Source: Candidatus Competibacteraceae bacterium (lineage in GTDB: Bacteria; Pseudomonadota; Gammaproteobacteria; Competibacterales; Competibacteraceae). Taken from it: 64,000 bases of DNA. Position numbers and translations under genes: made by a program. Below the pieces are notes generated by a model. The model did no database searches. It saw only the letters and a list, made by a program, of their open reading frames with translations, and had not been told where the DNA came from. Shown in pieces: positions 59,917-64,000 of the stretch; positions within the stretch are counted from its first letter, which is position 1; each line of letters starts with the position of its first letter. The stretch lies in NCBI GenBank assembly GCA_016699715.1, contig CP065007.1:744001-808000 (forward strand). Reading direction: 5' to 3'.

Positions 59917-60801
59917 ATGACCTTTTCCATCGTCGCCTTCGACCCCGCCAACGGCGATCTGGGCGTGGCCGTACAGTCCAAGTTCCCCAATGTGGGTATC
60001 TCCATCCCCTTCGCCAAGGCCGGGGTGGGTGCGGTGGCGACCCAGTCTTATTGCAATACCAGTTTCGGCCCACGCGGGTTCGCGTTGTTGGAAAACGGGG
60101 CCTCACCCGAACAGGCGCTGGAAATCCTGATTGGTGGCGATCCTCAGCGCGATTATCGGCAGGTGGGAATCATCGACGCGCAAGGGCGCAGCGCCAGTTT
60201 CACCGGCGCGCGCTGTTTCGACTGGGCCGGCGATTGCCACGGCGAATATTGCTCGGCCCAAGGCAACACCTTGGCTGGGTTGGGCGTGGTGGAAGGCATG
60301 AGGCGGGCGTTCGAGGAGACGCGCGGGTCACTGGCCGAACGGTTGCTGGTGGCGCTACAGGCCGGTCAGGCCGCCGGCGGCGACCGGCGCGGTCAGCAGT
60401 CGGCGGCCTTGCTGGTGAAGCGGGCCGGCGGTGGCTACGGCGGTTTCGACGACCGCTATGTGGAAATCTCGGTCTGCGATCATCCCACCCCGATTACCGA
60501 ACTCGAACGGCTCTACGCCATCCACCGGCTGACCTATCTGCGCAGCGATCCCGATAAACTGGTCCGGATCGACACCGCCATCGCCAACGAACTGCAACAG
60601 ATCCTGCACGCCCGTGGCTTCTACAAAGGTGCGGTCACCGGCGTCTACGACGAGGAACTGCTCCGCATTCTGCGCGATTTCATGGGGTGGGAGAACTACG
60701 ACGAACGCATCCGCGACGATGACCGGATCGATCTGGAAGTGCTGGAAGACATGCGCGGGAAACACGCGCTTTGGCTCAAGCAGCCCGGCCACGCTCGCTG
60801 A
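59917..60801 (+). CDS. DUF1028 family protein (Ntn-hydrolase-like)
   Basis: A 294-residue protein. The N-terminal ~220 residues match DUF1028: FSIVAFDPANGDLGVAVQSK, GVGAVATQSYCNTSFGPRG, and QGRSASFTGARCFDWAG, an Ntn-hydrolase-like fold. The C-terminal ~75 residues (RIDTAIANELQQILHARGFY, KGAVTGVYDEELLRILRDFM) resemble the putative peptidoglycan-binding tail of some members. The enzymatic role is unknown. AAGGAG lies seven bases before ATG 59917. It follows the DUF985 gene by 17 bp. Confidence 0.85.
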   Translation: MTFSIVAFDPANGDLGVAVQSKFPNVGISIPFAKAGVGAVATQSYCNTSFGPRGFALLENGASPEQALEILIGGDPQRDYRQVGIIDAQGRSASFTGARCFDWAGDCHGEYCSAQGNTLAGLGVVEGMRRAFEETRGSLAERLLVALQAGQAAGGDRRGQQSAALLVKRAGGGYGGFDDRYVEISVCDHPTPITELERLYAIHRLTYLRSDPDKLVRIDTAIANELQQILHARGFYKGAVTGVYDEELLRILRDFMGWENYDERIRDDDRIDLEVLEDMRGKHALWLKQPGHAR

Positions 60802-60867
60802 CCGTCGCCGGGCGTCAAGGTGGCGCGGATGCGTGCTCGGCTGGCATGGGTGGCGGGCCGGCTCGTA

Positions 60868-61590
60868 TCATTCCCTCAAGGCGTTTTTTTCCAAGGTGTC
60901 CATGCTGACGTGGCGCACGTCCTTGCCCTTGACCAGATAAATGATGTACTCGGCGATGTTCTTGGCATGATCGCCGATCCGTTCCAGCGCCTTGATGATG
61001 AACAGCACGTTGATGGCATGGCCGATGGTGCGCGGGTCTTCCATCATGTAGGTGATCAACCGCCGTAGCGCCGACTGGAACTCCTGATCCAGGTTGTCGT
61101 CGCCCCGGGCGACGCTCACCGCCATTTCCACATCCACCCGGGCCAGGGCGTCGAGGCAGCCGTGCAGCATGTCGGCCGCCAGCTTGGCCATCGGTGTCAC
61201 GTCGCGCAACAGTTTGGCGCTGGGCGGGCTGCTGACGGCATCGTAGGTCTTGATGGTCATCCGGGCGATTTTTTCCGCCTCGTCGCCGATGCGCTCCAGG
61301 TCGGTGACGGCCTTGGACAGCGACATGATCAGCCGCAGGTCGCCGCCGACCGGCTGGCGCGTGGCGATCAGGGTGATGCTGTCTTCATCGATCTTGACCT
61401 GCAGGCCGTTGATGATCTGGTCGCGGGCGATCACCTCGCGGGCCAGAGTCAGGTCCTCGTCGTCCAGGGCCTGGACGGCGTTCTTGATCTGGTCCTCGAC
61501 CAGTCCGCCCATTTCCAACACCAGGTTGCGCAGGTTGGCGAGCTGTATGTCGAACTGCTTGACGGTATGAGCATCGTGACTGATGGACAT
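60868..61590 (-). CDS. phoU: Phosphate transport regulator PhoU
   Basis: A 240-residue helical protein of two PhoU repeats: HTVKQFDIQLANLRNLVLEM, VEDQIKNAVQALDDEDLTLA and DLERIGDEAEKIARMTIKTY, and again ALERIGDHAKNIAEYIIYLV. The E-R-I-G-D-x-A/H metal motif occurs twice. PhoU keeps PhoR in check when phosphate is plentiful. ATG 61590 (MSISHDAHTVKQFD) follows PstB by 29 bp. The genes run pstC-pstA-pstB-phoU on the minus strand. Confidence 0.95.
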   Translation of the reverse strand: MSISHDAHTVKQFDIQLANLRNLVLEMGGLVEDQIKNAVQALDDEDLTLAREVIARDQIINGLQVKIDEDSITLIATRQPVGGDLRLIMSLSKAVTDLERIGDEAEKIARMTIKTYDAVSSPPSAKLLRDVTPMAKLAADMLHGCLDALARVDVEMAVSVARGDDNLDQEFQSALRRLITYMMEDPRTIGHAINVLFIIKALERIGDHAKNIAEYIIYLVKGKDVRHVSMDTLEKNALRE

Positions 61591-61619
61591 CTTGGGGTAC
61601 TCCCGATGGAGGGCGAGCG

Positions 61620-62510
61620 TCAACCAAAGCGACCGGTGATGTAGTCTTCGGTCAGCTTATGCTTGGGATTGGTGAAAATCTGGTCGGTTTCACCGACCTC
61701 GATCAGATCGCCCAGATGGAAATAGGCGGTGCGCTGGGAGACGCGGGCCGCCTGCTGCATCGAGTGGGTCACGATGACGATGGTGTAGCTTTCCCGCAGT
61801 TCGTCGATCAGTTCCTCGATCTTGGCGGTGGCGATGGGGTCGAGCGCCGAACAGGGCTCGTCCATCAGGATCACCTCGGGGTTGACGGCGATGGCGCGGG
61901 CGATGCAAAGCCGTTGTTGTTGGCCGCCGGACAGGCTGGTACCCGGCTCGTCCATGCGCTTTTCAACTTCCTTGATCAGCCCGGCCCGTTCCAGGCTGGC
62001 ATGGACCAGTTCGTCGAGTTCCGCCTTGCCGTTGACCATGCCGTGGATGCGCGGCCCGTAGGCGACGTTCTCGTAAATCGATTTGGGAAAGGGGTTGGGT
62101 TTCTGAAACACCATGCCGACCCGGGCCCGCAGTTGCACCACATCGATGCTCTTGTCGTAGATGTTGTCCTCGTCGAGCTGGATTTGCCCGGTGATCCGGC
62201 AGGAGACAATGGTGTCGTTCATCCGGTTCAAGCAGCGCAGGAACGTGGATTTGCCGCAGCCGGACGGGCCGATGAACGCGATGACTTCGTTGGCGCCGAT
62301 ATCGAGGCTGACCTGCCTCAGCGCGTGTTTCTCGCTGTAATAGACATTGACTTCGCGGCAGAGCATTTTCGGGTGGTCCGCCGTGATTTTGCCGACGGTC
62401 TGTCGGTGGTCGTAGTCGGTGATCTGGGCGCTCGACAGCGGGGTCTCCCGAACGTCGGGGTTCAATGCGCCATCCAGGGCGGCCTTGGTTTCGATTGTCG
62501 TTGTGTTCAT
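61620..62510 (-). CDS. pstB: Phosphate ABC transporter ATPase PstB
   Basis: A 296-residue ABC ATPase. Walker A IAFIGPSGCGKSTFLRCLNR, Q-loop, signature SLSGGQQQRLCIARAIAVNP and Walker B VILMDEPCSALDPIATAKIE. An N-terminal ~45-residue extension precedes the usual PstB start at MLCREVNVYYSEKHALRQVS. It powers high-affinity phosphate uptake with PstC/PstA. ATG 62510 is preferred by open frame; the extension is divergent. Confidence 0.96.
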   Translation of the reverse strand: MNTTTIETKAALDGALNPDVRETPLSSAQITDYDHRQTVGKITADHPKMLCREVNVYYSEKHALRQVSLDIGANEVIAFIGPSGCGKSTFLRCLNRMNDTIVSCRITGQIQLDEDNIYDKSIDVVQLRARVGMVFQKPNPFPKSIYENVAYGPRIHGMVNGKAELDELVHASLERAGLIKEVEKRMDEPGTSLSGGQQQRLCIARAIAVNPEVILMDEPCSALDPIATAKIEELIDELRESYTIVIVTHSMQQAARVSQRTAYFHLGDLIEVGETDQIFTNPKHKLTEDYITGRFG

Positions 62511-62539
62511 TGCAATGAATCCTCGGATTTTAGAGGCGA

Positions 62540-63859
62540 TTACCAGCGCCGCTCGAAGCGTTTGCGCAGGACGATGGCCAGTCCGTTCATCAGAATCATG
62601 AATCCCAGCAAGACCATGATGGCGGCCGAGGTTCGTTCCACGAAGGCGCGTTCCGGCAGGTCGGCCCAGAGGTAAATCTGCACCGGCAGCACGGTCGCGG
62701 GATCGGTGAAGCCGCGCGGCACATCGACGATGAAGGCGACCATGCCGATCATCAGCAGCGGCGCCGATTCGCCCAGGGCGCGGGCCATGCCGATGATGGA
62801 ACCGGTCAACATGCCGGGCATCGCCAGCGGCAGCACATGATGGCCCACCATCTGCAATTTGGACGCGCCCATGCCCAGCGCCGCCTCACGGATGGAGGGC
62901 GGGACCGAAGTCAGGGCGGCGCGGCCGGCGATGATGATGACCGGCAAGGTCATCAGACTCAATACCAGACCGCCGACCAGCGGCGCGGAGCGCGGCAGAC
63001 CGAAGAAGTTGATGAACACCGCCAGCCCCAACAGGCCGAACACGATCGACGGCACCGCCGCCAGATTGTTGATGTTGACCTCGATCAGATCGGTCCAGCG
63101 GTTCTTGGGGGCGAACTCCTCCAGATACACCGCCGTTGCCACGCCGATGGGAAAAGACAGCAGGAAGGTGATCAGCAGGGTGTAGAACGAACCCATCAGC
63201 GCGCCACGGATGCCGGCCTGTTCCGGCTCGCGCGAATCGCCGTTGTTGAACAGGATGGTATTGAACCGTTGTTCCAGCCGGCCGTCGGCGGTGAGCCGGT
63301 CGATCCAGGCAATCTCCTGATCCGTGATCGAGCGCAGCGATTCGTCGAGGGTACGATCGATGTTGCCCTTGACCAGAGTATCGACCTCGGCGCTGGCCAG
63401 TACCTGGACCGGTTGCGTGGTGCCGATCAGAGTGGGCTCGGCCAGTATCTCGCCGCGCAGCCGATGCGGGGCGTTGGAACTGATCAGCCCATACAGCGCC
63501 CGCAGGTCGCGCCGGCCCTCGACCCGCGGGAACAGCCCGCGCAGGCTGGCGCGAATCAGCGCGGCGTAGTCGGCGTTGGCCAGCACTTTCGGATCGCGGG
63601 TGCCGGTGGGATCAATCAGCGCCGCGTCGAAGGTGATCGGCAGCTCGATGTAGGTCTGCCAGAACGCCGGATAGCCCTTGCCGATGATGTTGGCGAACAT
63701 CAGCACCACGAAGGCCAGCCCCAGGCTGATGGCGCTCAGCCCGTACCAGCGAAAGCGCCGTTCGGCGGCGTGCCGACGCTTGAGGCCGGCGTTGACGATG
63801 GTTTTGATGTCGCGGGACGCGGCCGGCGGCATGGCGGCGGAATCGTCTGACTTATTCAT
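62540..63859 (-). CDS. pstA: Phosphate ABC transporter permease PstA
   Basis: A 439-residue permease, longer than E. coli PstA (296). An N-terminal TM helix is followed by a large extracytoplasmic insertion (residues ~70-210), then the membrane core with LLSFPIGVATAVYLEEFAPK, VPSIVFGLLGLAVFINFFGL and the EAA loop region REAALGMGASKLQMVGHHVL. Such long PstA forms are seen in other gammaproteobacteria. ATG 63859 overlaps the pstC stop codon. Stop is 29 bp before pstB. Confidence 0.9.
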   Translation of the reverse strand: MNKSDDSAAMPPAASRDIKTIVNAGLKRRHAAERRFRWYGLSAISLGLAFVVLMFANIIGKGYPAFWQTYIELPITFDAALIDPTGTRDPKVLANADYAALIRASLRGLFPRVEGRRDLRALYGLISSNAPHRLRGEILAEPTLIGTTQPVQVLASAEVDTLVKGNIDRTLDESLRSITDQEIAWIDRLTADGRLEQRFNTILFNNGDSREPEQAGIRGALMGSFYTLLITFLLSFPIGVATAVYLEEFAPKNRWTDLIEVNINNLAAVPSIVFGLLGLAVFINFFGLPRSAPLVGGLVLSLMTLPVIIIAGRAALTSVPPSIREAALGMGASKLQMVGHHVLPLAMPGMLTGSIIGMARALGESAPLLMIGMVAFIVDVPRGFTDPATVLPVQIYLWADLPERAFVERTSAAIMVLLGFMILMNGLAIVLRKRFERRW

Positions 63860-64000
63860 ACTGTTCCCGATATTTGCGCACCACATGCAGGGCGAGGATG
63901 TTGAGGATCAGCGTGACCACGAACAGCATCAGCCCCAGGGCGAAGGCCGCCAGGGTCTTGGCGCTGTCGAATTCCTGATCGCCGGTCAGCAAGGTGACGA
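63852..64000 (-). CDS. pstC: Phosphate ABC transporter permease PstC, C-terminal end (partial)
   Basis: The last 49 codons of a permease, ending LAAFALGLMLFVVTLILNIL and ALHVVRKYREQYE before a TAA at 63852-63854. The final TM helix and basic tail match PstC. The start lies beyond the window. Its stop codon overlaps the pstA start, consistent with one pst operon. Confidence 0.85.
   Translation of the reverse strand, partial: VTLLTGDQEFDSAKTLAAFALGLMLFVVTLILNILALHVVRKYREQYE

Overview
The window reads as a chromosome segment of a GC-rich gammaproteobacterium that stores polyhydroxyalkanoate. It carries two phasin-type genes, ornithine-lipid genes (olsBA), UbiG, DsbB, ClpS-ClpA-InfA, RsmJ and a pst-phoU cluster. 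A Competibacter/Contendobacter-like lineage would fit, but that is an inference from gene content; there is no rRNA or tRNA here to test it.

Layout. 1-2.1 kb: start of a secreted protein, a complete insertion sequence with a frameshifted transposase, and an IS630 scrap. 2.1-8.6 kb: PspA followed by a 1908-residue polytopic membrane protein. 8.6-13.5 kb: a low-GC accessory island. It is a cluster of integron gene cassettes without an integrase in view: attC-like sites, a DUF4160/DUF2442 pair, an amidase/LprI pair and an orphan cassette. One attC is split by a group IIC intron whose reverse transcriptase is internally deleted, and an IS982-family element sits beside another attC end. 13.9-15.5 kb: cysE, an IscU-like scaffold lacking two of its three cysteines, and iscA. 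15.7-21.8 kb: a phasin-like protein with a helix-hairpin-helix tail, asnS, then a Ser/Thr kinase - FHA - FHA - PP2C phosphatase operon.

21.8-26.8 kb: gph-ubiG, an MTA/SAH-type deaminase, an OmpA-like lipoprotein or outer-membrane protein, and mtnA. 26.9-31.9 kb: an HD-GYP protein followed by a topoisomerase III-RecQ fusion of 1248 residues. 32-38.5 kb: HlyIII-family protein, a decayed AEC permease, clpS-clpA, infA, a flavodoxin-like protein, mtgA, a SelW-like protein and dsbB. 38.5-45 kb: a decayed Uma2 gene, hemL, thiE-thiD, a short rubredoxin gene, an MscS channel with an unknown partner, and a macrodomain hydrolase. 45-55.5 kb: EF-G-like GTPase, Sel1/SLT transglycosylase, olsBA, rsmJ, phasin, a zinc-ligand-depleted AstE-like protein coupled to pcm, dgt and an OsmC protein. 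55.5-64 kb: a small zinc-ribbon protein, vapBC, an ABC-F ATPase, a ThiF/MoeB-type protein, a DUF985 cupin, a DUF1028 protein and phoU-pstB-pstA-pstC (pstC cut by the window end).

Two nearly identical 154-bp repeats in opposite orientation sit at 8.6 and 47.6 kb. The most unusual parts are the intron-interrupted cassette array, the TopB-RecQ fusion, and two likely pseudo-enzymes (the IscU-like and AstE-like proteins).
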